Source: Polynucleobacter sp. MG-27-Goln-C1 (GTDB lineage: Bacteria > Pseudomonadota > Gammaproteobacteria > Burkholderiales > Burkholderiaceae). Taken from it: 64,000 bases of DNA. The notes beneath the pieces were generated by a model. That model ran no database searches. It was not told the origin of the DNA and saw only the letters and a program-made list of their open reading frames with translations. The stretch spans positions 62,001 to 126,000 of the forward strand of contig NZ_JACVPM010000001.1 of assembly GCF_018881905.1 (NCBI RefSeq), given 5' to 3'. Positions 1 through 9,543 of this stretch are shown here, one piece after another. The translations under genes and the position numbers were made by a program. Numbering within the stretch: position 1 is the stretch's first letter; each line of letters opens with the position of its first letter.

Positions 1-1
1 A

Positions 2-379
2 GCATTCTGGGAAGGAGCGGCCGGCCTCTCATTCTTGGTAAATAAGAAGCAGTGGGATTCATTACCACCTGCATACCAAGCAGCATGGCAGGCAGCGTGT
101 TTTGAAGCCCACACGGATATGTGCGCCAAGTACGATGCTTTGAATCCACCGGCATTACAACGCCTTGTTCAGGGTGGCGCAGTATTACGTAAGTTCAATA
201 CCTCAGTAATGGATGCCTGCTTTAAGGCTAGCCAAGAAACCTATGCTGAAGAGTCTGCCAAGAATCCTCAGTTTAAGAAAATCTTCGAAGACTATCGAGC
301 TTTTAGAAACATGGAAGCGCAGTGGTTTAACGTGGCAGAGCAAGCATTTGCACAATATAGTTTTGCTAAGAAGCTTTAA
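2..379 (+). CDS. TRAP transporter substrate-binding protein, C-terminal part (DctP family), cut by window edge
   Basis: The open frame runs in from the left edge without a start, so only the last 125 residues are visible. The stretch beginning AFWEGAAGLSFLVNK and the helical end rich in Ala, Gln and Phe resemble the C-terminal lobe of periplasmic DctP-type receptors, which bind carboxylates or keto acids and hand them to a DctQ/DctM membrane pair. The TTG at base 35 is not the start, because the frame is open and family-like before it. No permease genes follow; the next gene is on the other strand. The ligand cannot be told. The family call is from memory of the fold. Confidence 0.72.
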   Translation, partial: AFWEGAAGLSFLVNKKQWDSLPPAYQAAWQAACFEAHTDMCAKYDALNPPALQRLVQGGAVLRKFNTSVMDACFKASQETYAEESAKNPQFKKIFEDYRAFRNMEAQWFNVAEQAFAQYSFAKKL

Positions 380-419
380 GGCTAGGTTGCCAAAAGCGCC
401 GCATCAATTGCAGATAAAG

Positions 420-446
420 AAAAGCCACCCTAGGGTGGCTTTTCTT
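420..446. terminator. Bidirectional intrinsic terminator
   Basis: A perfect 22-base palindrome spans 421-442, its arms being AAAGCCACCCT and its complement. A T-rich run follows on the plus strand (TTTTCTT) and an A-rich run precedes it, so it can stop transcripts from both convergent neighbours. Confidence 0.85.
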
Positions 447-468
447 ATAAGGGCAGAAATAAAAATCC

Positions 469-2175
469 TTACTGCTTCTTAAATACCTGCTGTCCATTAA
501 CCCAGGTTTCATTCACTTCAATATCTCTAATCTTGTAGGCATCCGTTTTCATGGGGTTCTGATTCACGATAGCGAAGTCAGCATATTTACCCGCCTGAAC
601 TGATCCAACCTTGTCATCCATCTTCAGTTGATAAGCGGCATCAATAGTGACCGCTTTTAACGCATCATTAATGGATACCTTTTCATTAGCATTTAATACC
701 TTTTGCGGCGCTACTTGCCAAAGTCTTGAGGCGCCCTCAGAAGCGTACTTCAATGGGTGGATAGGAGAAACAGGAGAGTCGCTATGGTACGCAAAATGCA
801 TGCCATTCTTTATCAAGCTAGCGCTTGCGTCAATACGATTAGCTCTCTCAGGCCCAAGCAGGTGGTCATGAAAAGCTTCGCCCCAATAATCTGTATGTCC
901 AATAGTGAAGCCAGGAACAACACCTAATTTTGCTGCTTTTGTGATCTGTGCCTCAGTAGGTACAGTGAAGTGCTCAATTCTTAATCTAGTCTTGGCATCA
1001 CTTGGCTTGGTAACTAGTTTCTGAAATACATTGAGAGTCTGCTCAATTGCTCTATCGCCATTGGAATGCACAGAGATTTGCCAGCCCTGATCAAATCTTG
1101 GTTTAGCAAGATCATAGAGTTCTTGCTCAGTAAAGTTGAGGCTGCCTGTATTTGTAGTTCCCGCAGGATATGCGTAGGGTTGAATCATTGCGCCAGTGAG
1201 ACCTTGGTCGGATCCATCAGACACAATCTTGACGCCAATAAGCTTATAGACATCATCACCCTGACCTGGCTTATAGCTATTGTTAGTCAGTGGATATGCA
1301 TTTGAGTACATATATCCCCTGACGCGAACTGGAAGCTTCCCGCTGTGAGTCATGTCGTTTAATAAAGCATTTTCTTTATCAACACCAAGGTAACCGCCGA
1401 GAGAAATTTCTGCTGAAGTGGTAACACCCTTGCGCACCATTTTCTGGCCAACCTTTGCAAGCGCTTGTTCAATTAAATCCTGGTTAGGTACAGGCATCTT
1501 TGATAAGAACAAATAGAAGGCTGGTACCTCATAAACTACGCCAGTTAAACGCCCCTTGCTATCTTTAAGCAATTTGCCACCTTTGGGATCTGGAGTGGAG
1601 TCAGTAATTCCTGCCATCTCCATAGCCTTATGGTTTACATAGGCAATGTGCATACTTTGATTCATGACAAAGATTGGCTTAGTCGTAGATACCTTATCCA
1701 AGATATCGGCCGTCAACTCAGCCATGAATGGATCGGTCCTTGAGGGATCAACACCGAACGCAGTGATCCACTCTCCATCTTTAACATTCTTGCTATACGT
1801 TGTCAGTTTTGCAACCAAACTGTCTAAGGTGTCATGCGGCATCTCGAAGTTGGACATGTTTTGCCAAAGCTCTTCTGAAAATGCTGTGCCAAAGATATGT
1901 ACATGTGGCTCAACAAAACCTGGCATTAAGGTTTGACCATTCAGATTGATAAGCTTGGTGTCTTTACCTTGTAAGCTTTTAACTTGGGATAAAGAGCCGA
2001 CCTTAGTGATCTTGCCACCCTGAATAGCTACAGCCTCTGCTGTAGGCTGGGCCTTATTCATTGTGACAATATCGCCACCATAAAAAATGGTGTCAGCATT
2101 CCCAGCGGCGCTAGCGATCTGGCCGGCGGAAAGTAAACAGATGGATGCGAGAGTGATGCGGCTTAAAAGATGCAT
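469..2175 (-). CDS. Exported amidohydrolase, YtcJ-like
   Basis: This 568-residue protein starts with a Sec-type signal peptide (hydrophobic core LASICLLSAG, likely cut after ASA near residue 23). The metal-dependent hydrolase fold follows: a small beta-sandwich beginning DTIFYGGDIVTM, the metal-binding EPHVH near residue 91, SVHSNGDRA, an IEHFTV segment, a late YHSDSPVSPIHP, and a closing sandwich with GKYADFAIV. These are hallmarks of the YtcJ/LAF3 amidohydrolase group, whose known members hydrolyse amides or related bonds. The substrate is unknown. A periplasmic location is inferred from the signal peptide. It stands alone, convergent with the TRAP receptor fragment. Confidence 0.8.
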   Translation of the reverse strand: MHLLSRITLASICLLSAGQIASAAGNADTIFYGGDIVTMNKAQPTAEAVAIQGGKITKVGSLSQVKSLQGKDTKLINLNGQTLMPGFVEPHVHIFGTAFSEELWQNMSNFEMPHDTLDSLVAKLTTYSKNVKDGEWITAFGVDPSRTDPFMAELTADILDKVSTTKPIFVMNQSMHIAYVNHKAMEMAGITDSTPDPKGGKLLKDSKGRLTGVVYEVPAFYLFLSKMPVPNQDLIEQALAKVGQKMVRKGVTTSAEISLGGYLGVDKENALLNDMTHSGKLPVRVRGYMYSNAYPLTNNSYKPGQGDDVYKLIGVKIVSDGSDQGLTGAMIQPYAYPAGTTNTGSLNFTEQELYDLAKPRFDQGWQISVHSNGDRAIEQTLNVFQKLVTKPSDAKTRLRIEHFTVPTEAQITKAAKLGVVPGFTIGHTDYWGEAFHDHLLGPERANRIDASASLIKNGMHFAYHSDSPVSPIHPLKYASEGASRLWQVAPQKVLNANEKVSINDALKAVTIDAAYQLKMDDKVGSVQAGKYADFAIVNQNPMKTDAYKIRDIEVNETWVNGQQVFKKQ

Positions 2176-2234
2176 TTTTTAACCTTGGTGTTGTGGGTGA
2201 TTGAATAAAAAGCTTTTAATGGGGTGCGATTTTT

Positions 2235-2732
2235 CTATTTACGCTCAAGCGTAATGAAATTAAACGTAATTTCACCTTCAGATGCTGGAGTACGCTCAAT
2301 TTCTTTCCATTCGGATGGATTGGGAACCTCAAAGAAGGTATCACCACCGTCTACATCGATTTCAATCTCGGTGATGTAAAGGCGATCTGCCATCGGAAAA
2401 GCTTGAGTAAAGAGCTGCTCTCCACCAATCACAAATACGCGGGGGAATTCATTCAAAGTGGCGAGTGCTGCATCGAGTGAGTTAACTACTTCCGCGCCAG
2501 TCAACTGGAGATTGGCGTTGCGACTCACAACGATATTGCGGCGTCCAGGAAGCGGGCGACCAATAGACTCCCAAGTCTTGCGACCCATGATGACGGGGTG
2601 GCCCATTGTTACTTTTTTGAAGAACTGCAAATCAGCAGAAATCTTCCAAGGCATTTGATTGTCGCGGCCAATCACGTGATTACGTGAACGGGCAACAATC
2701 ATCGATATGGCAGGGTGCTTGGTTGCAGTCAT
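2235..2732 (-). CDS. folA: Dihydrofolate reductase
   Basis: The enzyme reduces dihydrofolate to tetrahydrofolate with NADPH in the cytoplasm. At 165 residues it has the usual size. Seen are ISMIVARSRNHVIGRDNQMPW at the start (Met-20-loop region), the helix with DLQFFKKVT, the NADPH-binding segments MGRKTWESIGRPLPGRRN and FVIGGEQLF, and the late TEIEIDVDGGDTFF. It lies 14 bases downstream of thyA on the same strand. The pair makes sense because thymidylate synthase produces the dihydrofolate that FolA recycles. Confidence 0.96.
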   Translation of the reverse strand: MTATKHPAISMIVARSRNHVIGRDNQMPWKISADLQFFKKVTMGHPVIMGRKTWESIGRPLPGRRNIVVSRNANLQLTGAEVVNSLDAALATLNEFPRVFVIGGEQLFTQAFPMADRLYITEIEIDVDGGDTFFEVPNPSEWKEIERTPASEGEITFNFITLERK

Positions 2733-2746
2733 GAGGATCTAATTTC

Positions 2747-3541
2747 TTAAACAGCTACAGGAGCTTTAATGGCGGGATGGGATTCGTAGCCGGCGATTTC
2801 AAAATCTTCGAATTCATAATCAAAGATGGAATCTGGCTTACGTAGAATATTGAGCTTAGGCAGCGGGAAGAAGTCTCTGGATAGCTGAAGATCAACTTGC
2901 TCTAAGTGGTTGCTGTAGAGATGACAGTCGCCACCAGTCCATACAAAGTCACCCACTTCTAAATTGCATTGCTGCGCCATCATATGGGTTAGCAAAGCAT
3001 AGCTAGCGATATTAAAAGGTACGCCCAAGAAGATATCCGCGCTGCGTTGATAGAGTTGGCAAGAGAGCTTGCCATCGGCAACGTAGAACTGAAAGAAGGC
3101 GTGGCAAGGCGCCAACGCCATACGAGGAATATCGGCAACGTTCCATGCGGAAACAATTATGCGACGAGAATCTGGATTCTTTTTAAGGGTCTCTACAACT
3201 TCTGCGATCTGATCAATATGCTGACCATTAGGCGCAGGCCATGAACGCCATTGATAGCCGTAAATCGGACCTAGGTCACCATCTGGTGCTGCCCATTCAT
3301 TCCAAATAGAAACACCACGCTCTTTGAGCCAGTTGTTATCGGTGCTACCTTTGAGAAACCAGAGCAATTCCAAGATGATGGATTTGAGATGCAATTTCTT
3401 GGTAGTGACCATCGGAAAGCCTTCAGCCAGATTAAAGCGCATCTGGTGGCCAAAGATAGAGATCGTTCCGGTTCCGGTTCTATCGGATTTTTGGACGCCC
3501 TTTTCGAGGACTTCCTTCATAAGATTGTGATATTGACGCAT
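2747..3541 (-). CDS. thyA: Thymidylate synthase
   Basis: It methylates dUMP to dTMP using 5,10-methylene-tetrahydrofolate. The 264-residue length equals that of the Escherichia coli enzyme and the numbering matches: the catalytic cysteine is Cys146 in [13 protein letters not shown]. Other family blocks are [16 protein letters not shown] near the start, the substrate-binding [17 protein letters not shown] and the C-terminal AIKAPVAV. It is the upstream gene of a thyA-folA pair. The ATG at 3541 begins the conserved MRQYHNLMK. Confidence 0.97.
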   Translation of the reverse strand: MRQYHNLMKEVLEKGVQKSDRTGTGTISIFGHQMRFNLAEGFPMVTTKKLHLKSIILELLWFLKGSTDNNWLKERGVSIWNEWAAPDGDLGPIYGYQWRSWPAPNGQHIDQIAEVVETLKKNPDSRRIIVSAWNVADIPRMALAPCHAFFQFYVADGKLSCQLYQRSADIFLGVPFNIASYALLTHMMAQQCNLEVGDFVWTGGDCHLYSNHLEQVDLQLSRDFFPLPKLNILRKPDSIFDYEFEDFEIAGYESHPAIKAPVAV

Positions 3542-3579
3542 AGGTATATTCAGCTAAATGATTCAGTGATATTAAGAGC

Positions 3580-4623
3580 TTACTCGAATGTTGGTGGGCT
3601 CACCCCAAGCGCTTTATGCAGCTTTGGAGAGGTGGTGGTGTACTGGAGTTGAATCTGCTTTTCAGGGGCTATATAGGCTGCTGCCGCAAATGCCGCCAAG
3701 GCTGCCTCATGAAAGCCTGACAGAATCAGTTTTTTCTTGCCTGGGTAGATATTGATATCGCCAACGGCGTAAATACCGGGCGTATTGGTCTGAAAGCAGG
3801 CGGTATCCACAGCAATTTGCTTGCGATCAATATCCAAGCCCCAGTCAGCAATTGGACCTAATTTCGGGGAGAGGCCATAAAACAATAAGAGCGCATCTAA
3901 GGCAATGTTTTGAACTTCACCATCAATGTTGGTGACGGCAATACCAATGAGTTTGTCATTGGAGGATTCAAGGCCGGTAATTTGTCCGATGATGAGTTGC
4001 ATCTTGCCGGCTGCGCAAAGCGCGCGCATCTTAGTGATAGATTGAGGCACTGCTTTGAATTCATCTCTGCGGTGAATAAGGGTCACACTGGCCGCTTGAT
4101 CAGCGAAATGTAATGCCCAGTCGAGTGCAGAATCTCCGCCGCCACAAATCACCACACGCTTACCTATAAATTGCTCAGGATTTCTGACTCGATAAAAAAC
4201 TTGGCTATCTACAAATGCCTCAATGCCATCCAGATTAAGTGTGCGCGGTTGAAATGCGCCAACGCCGGCAGCAATAAAAATAGCTTTACTCAAAAATTGT
4301 TGATCTTGGGATGTGCGAATCAGAAAGCGGCCATCAGCCTGCTTCTCAAGGGTGGAGACCTCTTGATTTAGGTGGAACTGTGGCTTGAATGGCTCAATTT
4401 GTTTAAGCAGATTAGCAACCAGCTCGCGACCAGTGCAAACCGGAATCGCCGGAATGTCGTAAATCGGTTTATCTGGATAGAGTTCGATGCATTGACCACC
4501 TACCTCGGGCAGGGAGTCGATGACATGCGCTTTAATTTCTAGGAGACCAAGCTCGAAGACTTGGAAGAGCCCCACCGGACCGGCGCCAATAATGACTGCA
4601 TCGGTTTCAATGGGGGAGTGCAA
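3580..4623 (-). CDS. Ferredoxin--NADP+ reductase, thioredoxin-reductase-like type
   Basis: This 347-residue flavoprotein has an FAD dinucleotide-binding motif at the start ([11 protein letters not shown]), the [14 protein letters not shown] segment, a second nucleotide motif for NAD(P)H ([15 protein letters not shown]) and the closing [13 protein letters not shown]. The redox-active CxxC of true thioredoxin reductases is missing, which marks the FNR2/YumC-type ferredoxin reductases. It sits 1 base downstream of the ferredoxin gene, its likely redox partner, and would move electrons between NADPH and that ferredoxin. Confidence 0.9.
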   Translation of the reverse strand: MHSPIETDAVIIGAGPVGLFQVFELGLLEIKAHVIDSLPEVGGQCIELYPDKPIYDIPAIPVCTGRELVANLLKQIEPFKPQFHLNQEVSTLEKQADGRFLIRTSQDQQFLSKAIFIAAGVGAFQPRTLNLDGIEAFVDSQVFYRVRNPEQFIGKRVVICGGGDSALDWALHFADQAASVTLIHRRDEFKAVPQSITKMRALCAAGKMQLIIGQITGLESSNDKLIGIAVTNIDGEVQNIALDALLLFYGLSPKLGPIADWGLDIDRKQIAVDTACFQTNTPGIYAVGDINIYPGKKKLILSGFHEAALAAFAAAAYIAPEKQIQLQYTTTSPKLHKALGVSPPTFE

Positions 4624-4624
4624 T

Positions 4625-4948
4625 TTACTTTACCAGTTGGTCAAGTTTGTTTTTAACGTCTTTCCACTCTTCTGCTTCTGGAAGAGCGGCTTTGGATTTG
4701 GTGATGGATGTCCATGAAGGAGATAGGTCGGCATTCAACTTAATGAATGCCTGTTGGTCTCCCGGTACATCATCTTCGGCGTAAATCGCATTGACTGGGC
4801 ACTCAGGCACGCAGACTGCGCAATCAATACATTCATCTGGATCGATAACTAAAAAGTTAGGGCCTTCGCGAAAACAATCGACTGGGCAGACATCAACGCA
4901 ATCAGTGTATTTGCAACGGATACAGGCTTCGGTAACAACGTAAGTCAT
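4625..4948 (-). CDS. fdxA: Ferredoxin, 7Fe type
   Basis: A 107-residue ferredoxin of the Azotobacter FdI type. Cysteines 9, 12, 17, 21, 25, 40, 43, 46 and 50 are visible. The spacing CxxCxxxxCxxxCP and CxxCxxCxxxCP fits one [3Fe-4S] and one [4Fe-4S] cluster, as in that family. The C-terminal tail ([18 protein letters not shown]) is also typical. It is cotranscribed with the ferredoxin reductase that follows by 1 base. Confidence 0.94.
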   Translation of the reverse strand: MTYVVTEACIRCKYTDCVDVCPVDCFREGPNFLVIDPDECIDCAVCVPECPVNAIYAEDDVPGDQQAFIKLNADLSPSWTSITKSKAALPEAEEWKDVKNKLDQLVK

Positions 4949-5067
4949 GATGGTGTACAGGTGAGGAGTCCGGATTAATGGACTGCCAAGTTATAAAAAC
5001 TCAATTTTAGCCGAATCAGCCTATTTTTCAGGCAAAAGCCCCAATTTACTTGAGGTAAAGTCACGCT

Positions 5068-6093
5068 ATGAACACTCCAATCAATACCTCCACAAGCCAT
5101 TCCAAACCAAAGATTTTGGTCGCAAGGGCCATATTTCCTGAGGCCCTAGCCAAATTAGAGGAATCCTATGAGGTTCACTCTAACCAGTCCGACAAGATAT
5201 TGACCCCAGAAGAGCTTCAAAAGGCACTCTCAGGGGTGGAGGGGGCTTTAGTTGCAGGTAGTGAGCGAATCGATGCTGCTGCCCTCGCTCAGGCTAAAAA
5301 CCTGAAGGTAGTTGCCAATATCTCTGTCGGCTATAACAATTTTGATGTCCCAGCGATTACCGCTGCTGGTGTCATGGCTACCAATACCCCTGATGTTCTT
5401 ACGGATACCACAGCAGATTTTGGCTTTGCTTTATTGATGGCAACTGCTAGACGTATTGTGGAATCGGAGCATTGGGTGCGAGCAGGTAAGTGGGATCAAT
5501 GGTCGATTGTGAATAACCCACTCGGCATGGATTTGCATCACAGCACTGTTGGCATTATTGGTATGGGTCGTATTGGTCAAGGGATCGCTAAGCGCGCTTT
5601 AGGTTTTGGGATGAAGGTGATTTATCACAACCGCAGCCATCTTTCTGATGCTGATGAAAAAGCTTGTGGTGCCACTTATGTTTCAAAAGAAGAATTACTC
5701 CGCACTGCTGATCATGTGGTGTTGGTGCTGCCTTACACCGCGCAAAATCACCATACGATTGCTGCTGCAGAAATTGCGATGATGAAACCGACTGCAACCC
5801 TGATTAATATTGCCCGCGGCGGTATTGTGGATGATGTGGCTTTGGCACAAGCATTGCAAAGTGGCAAGATCTTTGCAGCTGGCTTAGATGTTTTTGAGGG
5901 TGAACCTCAAGTGCATCCAGAGTTACTCAAGTGCAGCAATATTGTGTTGGCTCCGCACATTGCGAGCGCTACAGAAAAGACACGAAGAGCGATGGTAGAT
6001 CTCGCAGTAGAAAATCTACGAGCAGCCCTTGATGGAAAAAAGCCACCAAGCTTAATTAATGCTGAAGTACTAGCGGGTAAAAGTCAGGCTTAA
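5068..6093 (+). CDS. D-2-hydroxyacid dehydrogenase, glyoxylate/hydroxypyruvate reductase type
   Basis: The 341-residue protein has the D-2-hydroxyacid dehydrogenase layout: a substrate domain, a Rossmann domain with VGIIGMGRIGQGIAKRA, the catalytic arginine in NIARGGIVDD, the glutamate in GLDVFEGEP, and the histidine in LAPHIASAT. The sequence resembles GhrB-like reductases that turn glyoxylate or hydroxypyruvate into glycolate or glycerate. The exact substrate is an inference. A Shine-Dalgarno-like GAGGTAAAG stands before the ATG at 5068. It is a single-gene unit, divergent from fdxA. Confidence 0.88.
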   Translation: MNTPINTSTSHSKPKILVARAIFPEALAKLEESYEVHSNQSDKILTPEELQKALSGVEGALVAGSERIDAAALAQAKNLKVVANISVGYNNFDVPAITAAGVMATNTPDVLTDTTADFGFALLMATARRIVESEHWVRAGKWDQWSIVNNPLGMDLHHSTVGIIGMGRIGQGIAKRALGFGMKVIYHNRSHLSDADEKACGATYVSKEELLRTADHVVLVLPYTAQNHHTIAAAEIAMMKPTATLINIARGGIVDDVALAQALQSGKIFAAGLDVFEGEPQVHPELLKCSNIVLAPHIASATEKTRRAMVDLAVENLRAALDGKKPPSLINAEVLAGKSQA

Positions 6094-6119
6094 GAAATGA
6101 AACGAAGTCGACAGAGTGA

Positions 6120-6413
6120 TTAGTCGGCTTCGATTTCTTCTGGGAGCTCGCGAAGAGCAAGCTCAATCCCACCAAATTTACCTGCTACCCAGTTGTATAC
6201 CTTGCAGGCAATCCAAAGCAAAGCAAAACCCAGTAAAGCATTGAGGATCAGTGCGGAGAGAACGGTAAATCCAGGAATAGCACCGTCACGAATGAAGGCC
6301 ACAAACAAGGCCAACAACACAATCGGTACGGAGAAGCAGAGATAAACCAAAACCAGGGTTTTGGCGGTATGCATTGGATCTACGTAGACAATTTCTTTTT
6401 TGGTGAGTTTCAT
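6120..6413 (-). CDS. Small membrane protein of unknown function
   Basis: I do not recognise a family. The 97-residue protein has two hydrophobic segments (around residues 16-40 and 50-72), a basic start (MKLTKKE) and an acidic tail ending ELPEEIEAD, so a two-helix inner membrane hairpin is likely. The ATG at 6413 is preferred over an in-frame TTG at 6422. It lies 11 bases after the moeA stop on the same strand and may belong to the molybdenum cofactor transcript. Confidence 0.7.
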   Translation of the reverse strand: MKLTKKEIVYVDPMHTAKTLVLVYLCFSVPIVLLALFVAFIRDGAIPGFTVLSALILNALLGFALLWIACKVYNWVAGKFGGIELALRELPEEIEAD

Positions 6414-6424
6414 GAGGTGCAATC

Positions 6425-7747
6425 TTAAAGCAGTCCGTCGAAAAGCGCCACATCTACCCAGTCACCAGCGGCAACATTTCCTTGGTCATGGGGTAGGATT
6501 ACAAAACAATTTGCCTCGCTCATGGATCGCAAAATTCCGGCGCCTTGGCTGCCAGTTAGTTTGACTGTAGGCTTTCCATCTGGGCCGCGCCCCACAATAG
6601 CGCGCTGAAACTCAGTCCGACCGGGCTTTTTCCGAATCGGCGCCTCGGCAATCGCTTGAGTCATTGGTGGCTCAGTCTGGCTTGCACCATTCAGTTGCAA
6701 CAAAGCGGAGCGGACAAATTGGTAGAAGGTCACCATGACTGCAACGGGATTTCCGGGCAGACCAAAGAAGAGGGTTTTTCGGCTAGACCCTTCAACTGGC
6801 TTGAGCATTCCAAAGGCCATGGGACGACCTGGACGCATAGCAATTTTCCAAAATCCTACATCGCCCAAATCCTGCATGATTTGCTTGGTAAAGTCTGCTT
6901 CGCCAACGGAGACTCCGCCAGAAGAAATCAGAACATCCGCTTTAGAGGCGGCATCCATAAAGGCAGCTTTAAGTGAGGTGGGATCATCGCGCACAATGCC
7001 GCAATCAATGATTTCTAAATTAAGGCGATTGAGTAGACCAGTCAGGCTGTAACGATTGCTGTCATAAATGCTGCCGAGGTCTAGGGCCTGCCCAAGTGGG
7101 CGCAGCTCATCTCCAGAGGAAAGAATAGCAACTTTGAGTTTGCGATGTACTTTAAGGCTCGCAATACCCAGCGAAGCAGCTAGACCAAGATCGGATGGTC
7201 GCAATAAACGACCGGCTGCAATAGCAGCTTTTCCGCTTTGCAAGTCTTCGCCACGTAAGCGACGATTCTCTCCGCGCTTCACTTGATTTTGCTTAAAACC
7301 TACAGCTGACTCATTTGCAGATTCTGTAAATTCTTGAGGTATGACGGTATCGCAGTCATGAGGCATGAGTGCGCCAGTCATGATCTTGATACATTCACCC
7401 AGACCAATAGCCCCCTCATAAGGTTTGCCAGCATAGGCTGTGCCAACAATCTTCAAGGTAATTACGGTTTCATTATTTCCCAAGCAATCACCATTAAAAG
7501 CGAAGCCATCCATCGCAGAGTTATCAGCAGCGGGGACATCAATCGGGGAGAGTAAGTCTTCTGCCAAAATGCGGTTGATCGCTTGATCCAATGTGACCAA
7601 CTCAATATCACTCGCGTTATTCAGCTTGCGAGACTCCTGAATCAATTCATTAACGAGACCGGCGATTGCCTTGCGTGCTTCGTCCACATGGAGAGAGGCG
7701 GTCAAAAGAATGGGGCTATTGGGAGAGTGCTTCATTAAATCTGTCAT
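6425..7747 (-). CDS. moeA: Molybdopterin molybdenumtransferase (first of two MoeA paralogs)
   Basis: MoeA inserts molybdate into adenylylated molybdopterin. The 440-residue protein shows the family blocks: PAADNSAMDGFAF near residue 74, IMTGALMPHDCDTVIPQE, RRLRGEDL, the core MoCF domain with AILSSGDEL and SSGGVSVGEADF, and FFGLPGNPVAVMVTF. An extra N-terminal stretch of about 35 residues precedes the usual start of domain I. Its ATG overlaps the mobA stop by 4 bases, giving the order moaA-mobA-moeA. A second MoeA is encoded at 59093-60334. Confidence 0.92.
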   Translation of the reverse strand: MTDLMKHSPNSPILLTASLHVDEARKAIAGLVNELIQESRKLNNASDIELVTLDQAINRILAEDLLSPIDVPAADNSAMDGFAFNGDCLGNNETVITLKIVGTAYAGKPYEGAIGLGECIKIMTGALMPHDCDTVIPQEFTESANESAVGFKQNQVKRGENRRLRGEDLQSGKAAIAAGRLLRPSDLGLAASLGIASLKVHRKLKVAILSSGDELRPLGQALDLGSIYDSNRYSLTGLLNRLNLEIIDCGIVRDDPTSLKAAFMDAASKADVLISSGGVSVGEADFTKQIMQDLGDVGFWKIAMRPGRPMAFGMLKPVEGSSRKTLFFGLPGNPVAVMVTFYQFVRSALLQLNGASQTEPPMTQAIAEAPIRKKPGRTEFQRAIVGRGPDGKPTVKLTGSQGAGILRSMSEANCFVILPHDQGNVAAGDWVDVALFDGLL

Positions 7748-8349
7748 GACGATACTTTTTCTAGGGCAGCCAACTCTTCCGGGGTATTAACGTTGGCAAA
7801 TGATTGCGGGTTTTCAAAAACCACAGTGCCAGAACGTAACTCTTTAAACCAGCGATCAATCTTCAAATCCCCTTTGCTTAAAAAAGCATTCAAAGAATCT
7901 TGCAGGCTGGTTTTCATTAAACAGAAAACGGGTTGCGACCAAACCTTTCCATCAGCCTCTTTGGAGGAGGCAAAGACGAGCTCTAAATTATTGTCTTCCA
8001 GCTCGGCTGACATCGTTTTGGCAAGATCCGTTGGCAATAGAGGTGAGTCACAAGGTGATGTCAGTAGGTAGGATGTTTTGCAATGCTTTAGACCAACCGA
8101 GAATCCAGCTAAGGGGCCAGAGAAATCTGGCGTTTCATCCATGAGCACTGGGTAGCCATAATACGAATACTTCGTAATGCTGCGGTTAGCATTAATCAGA
8201 ATGGTGCTGACCTGGGGCTTGAGTCGACTGATAGCAGATTCAATGAGGGGTTTGCCATGAAAGGGGATTAAGCCCTTATCAATGCCGCCCATTCTTTGGG
8301 CGCGGCCACCTGCCAGAATAAGTCCCGTAATTTGTGCTGAAGTAATCAT
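7744..8349 (-). CDS. mobA: Molybdenum cofactor guanylyltransferase
   Basis: MobA joins GMP from GTP to molybdenum cofactor to give the dinucleotide form used by DMSO-reductase-type enzymes. The 201-residue protein begins with the nucleotidyltransferase signature LILAGGRAQRMGGIDKGL, followed by FHGKPLIE and SPCDSPLLP, where the Asp should bind metal. It overlaps moaA by 1 base and moeA by 4, so translation is probably coupled. Confidence 0.92.
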   Translation of the reverse strand: MITSAQITGLILAGGRAQRMGGIDKGLIPFHGKPLIESAISRLKPQVSTILINANRSITKYSYYGYPVLMDETPDFSGPLAGFSVGLKHCKTSYLLTSPCDSPLLPTDLAKTMSAELEDNNLELVFASSKEADGKVWSQPVFCLMKTSLQDSLNAFLSKGDLKIDRWFKELRSGTVVFENPQSFANVNTPEELAALEKVSS

Positions 8350-9461
8350 TAGCCGCCGATGTAAGACATTTCTACTTTTCGAGCGGATTTTGATCCAGCA
8401 GTATTGGATCCCCGAATTTCTGAATAGTGATCATTGCGTCCAGACCATGTGGACATGATGGCGTTGGCAATTTCTAAATCACTTCTATCGGAGCGCAATA
8501 GCGTTTTGAAATCAAAACCTTCGTTTGCAAATAGGCAAAGATAGAGCTGACCATCTGTAGAGATGCGAGCACGCGTGCACTCGTGACAAAAAGTTTGCGT
8601 GACGCTAGAGATAAAACCAATTTCGCCGGAGCCATCAACATAGCGCCAGCGCTGAGCCACTTCACCGGGATAGTTGGCCTCAATAGGCTCTATCGGGAAG
8701 ACGGCATTAATGCGATTGGCCACTTCTTGTGAGGGAAGTACTTGCGACATATCCCAACCGTTAGAGCTACCTACATCCATGAATTCAATAAAGCGCAGTG
8801 TTACACCGCTACCTTTGAAGTGCTTGGCCATGCCAATAATCTCTTGATCGTTTGTACCCTTCTTAACAACCATATTGACTTTGAGATTAGTGAAGCCCAC
8901 TTCTTGAGCTGCAGCAATTCCGTCGAGTACATCGGTGACTGGGAAGTCGACATCATTCATTTTCTTGAAGACATCATCATTCAAGCCATCAAGGCTAATG
9001 GTTAAGCGATGCAAGCCTGCTGCTTTTAATGCAGCTGCCTTCTTACGCAAAATACTGCCATTGGTAGTGAGCGTTAGATCAAGGGGTTGATCTGCTGTAG
9101 TGCGAATCTTCGCTAGCATCTCAATCAGCACTTCGAGATTTTTACGTAGCAAAGGCTCACCACCAGTCAGACGAATTTTTTCCACGCCTAGAGAAGCAAA
9201 GATATTCGTTAAGCGAGTGATCTCTTCAAAGCTGAGTAATTCATTATGAGAGAGATAGGGATAGTCTTTGTCGAAGATTTCCTTGGGCATGCAATAGGTG
9301 CAGCGGAAATTGCATCGATCGGTTACGGAGATTCGTAAATCACGTAGAGGACGTCCCCGAGTATCTTTAGTTGAAGTATTAGCGGCAACAAGCTGTCCAG
9401 GAATGGACGGCGCAAGGCCTTTACCTTCATCTAAACGTATGGGGATTACTTTTTCAACCAT
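8349..9461 (-). CDS. moaA: GTP 3',8-cyclase, first enzyme of molybdopterin synthesis
   Basis: MoaA is a radical SAM enzyme that rearranges GTP on the way to cyclic pyranopterin. Seen are the SAM cluster motif with Cys50, Cys54 and Cys57 (CNFRCTYC), the GGEPLLR motif, the C-terminal cluster cysteines in FCHECTRAR and LYLCLF, and the essential C-terminal Gly-Gly (SYIGG). The length of 370 residues is normal. No Shine-Dalgarno sequence precedes the ATG; the promoter described at 9467-9496 would place transcription start at the start codon. It is the first gene of moaA-mobA-moeA. No moaC or moaB gene is present in the window. Confidence 0.95.
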   Translation of the reverse strand: MVEKVIPIRLDEGKGLAPSIPGQLVAANTSTKDTRGRPLRDLRISVTDRCNFRCTYCMPKEIFDKDYPYLSHNELLSFEEITRLTNIFASLGVEKIRLTGGEPLLRKNLEVLIEMLAKIRTTADQPLDLTLTTNGSILRKKAAALKAAGLHRLTISLDGLNDDVFKKMNDVDFPVTDVLDGIAAAQEVGFTNLKVNMVVKKGTNDQEIIGMAKHFKGSGVTLRFIEFMDVGSSNGWDMSQVLPSQEVANRINAVFPIEPIEANYPGEVAQRWRYVDGSGEIGFISSVTQTFCHECTRARISTDGQLYLCLFANEGFDFKTLLRSDRSDLEIANAIMSTWSGRNDHYSEIRGSNTAGSKSARKVEMSYIGG

Positions 9462-9466
9462 GCCTA

Positions 9467-9496
9467 ATTATGGCTGTGAAACGGTGTTTCTGCCAA
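9467..9496 (-). promoter_or_regulatory. Predicted sigma-70 promoter of moaA, placed for a leaderless mRNA
   Basis: On the minus strand TTGGCA (9491-9496, 5 of 6 to consensus) is separated by 18 bases from CATAAT (9467-9472, 5 of 6). Only five bases lie between this -10 box and the moaA ATG. Transcription starting 6-7 bases after the -10 would begin at the A or T of the start codon. Confidence 0.55.
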
Positions 9497-9543
9497 ACTG
9501 CCAAATATCCTTGTGGGATAAATAGCAGTCTGGAGAAATTGGA

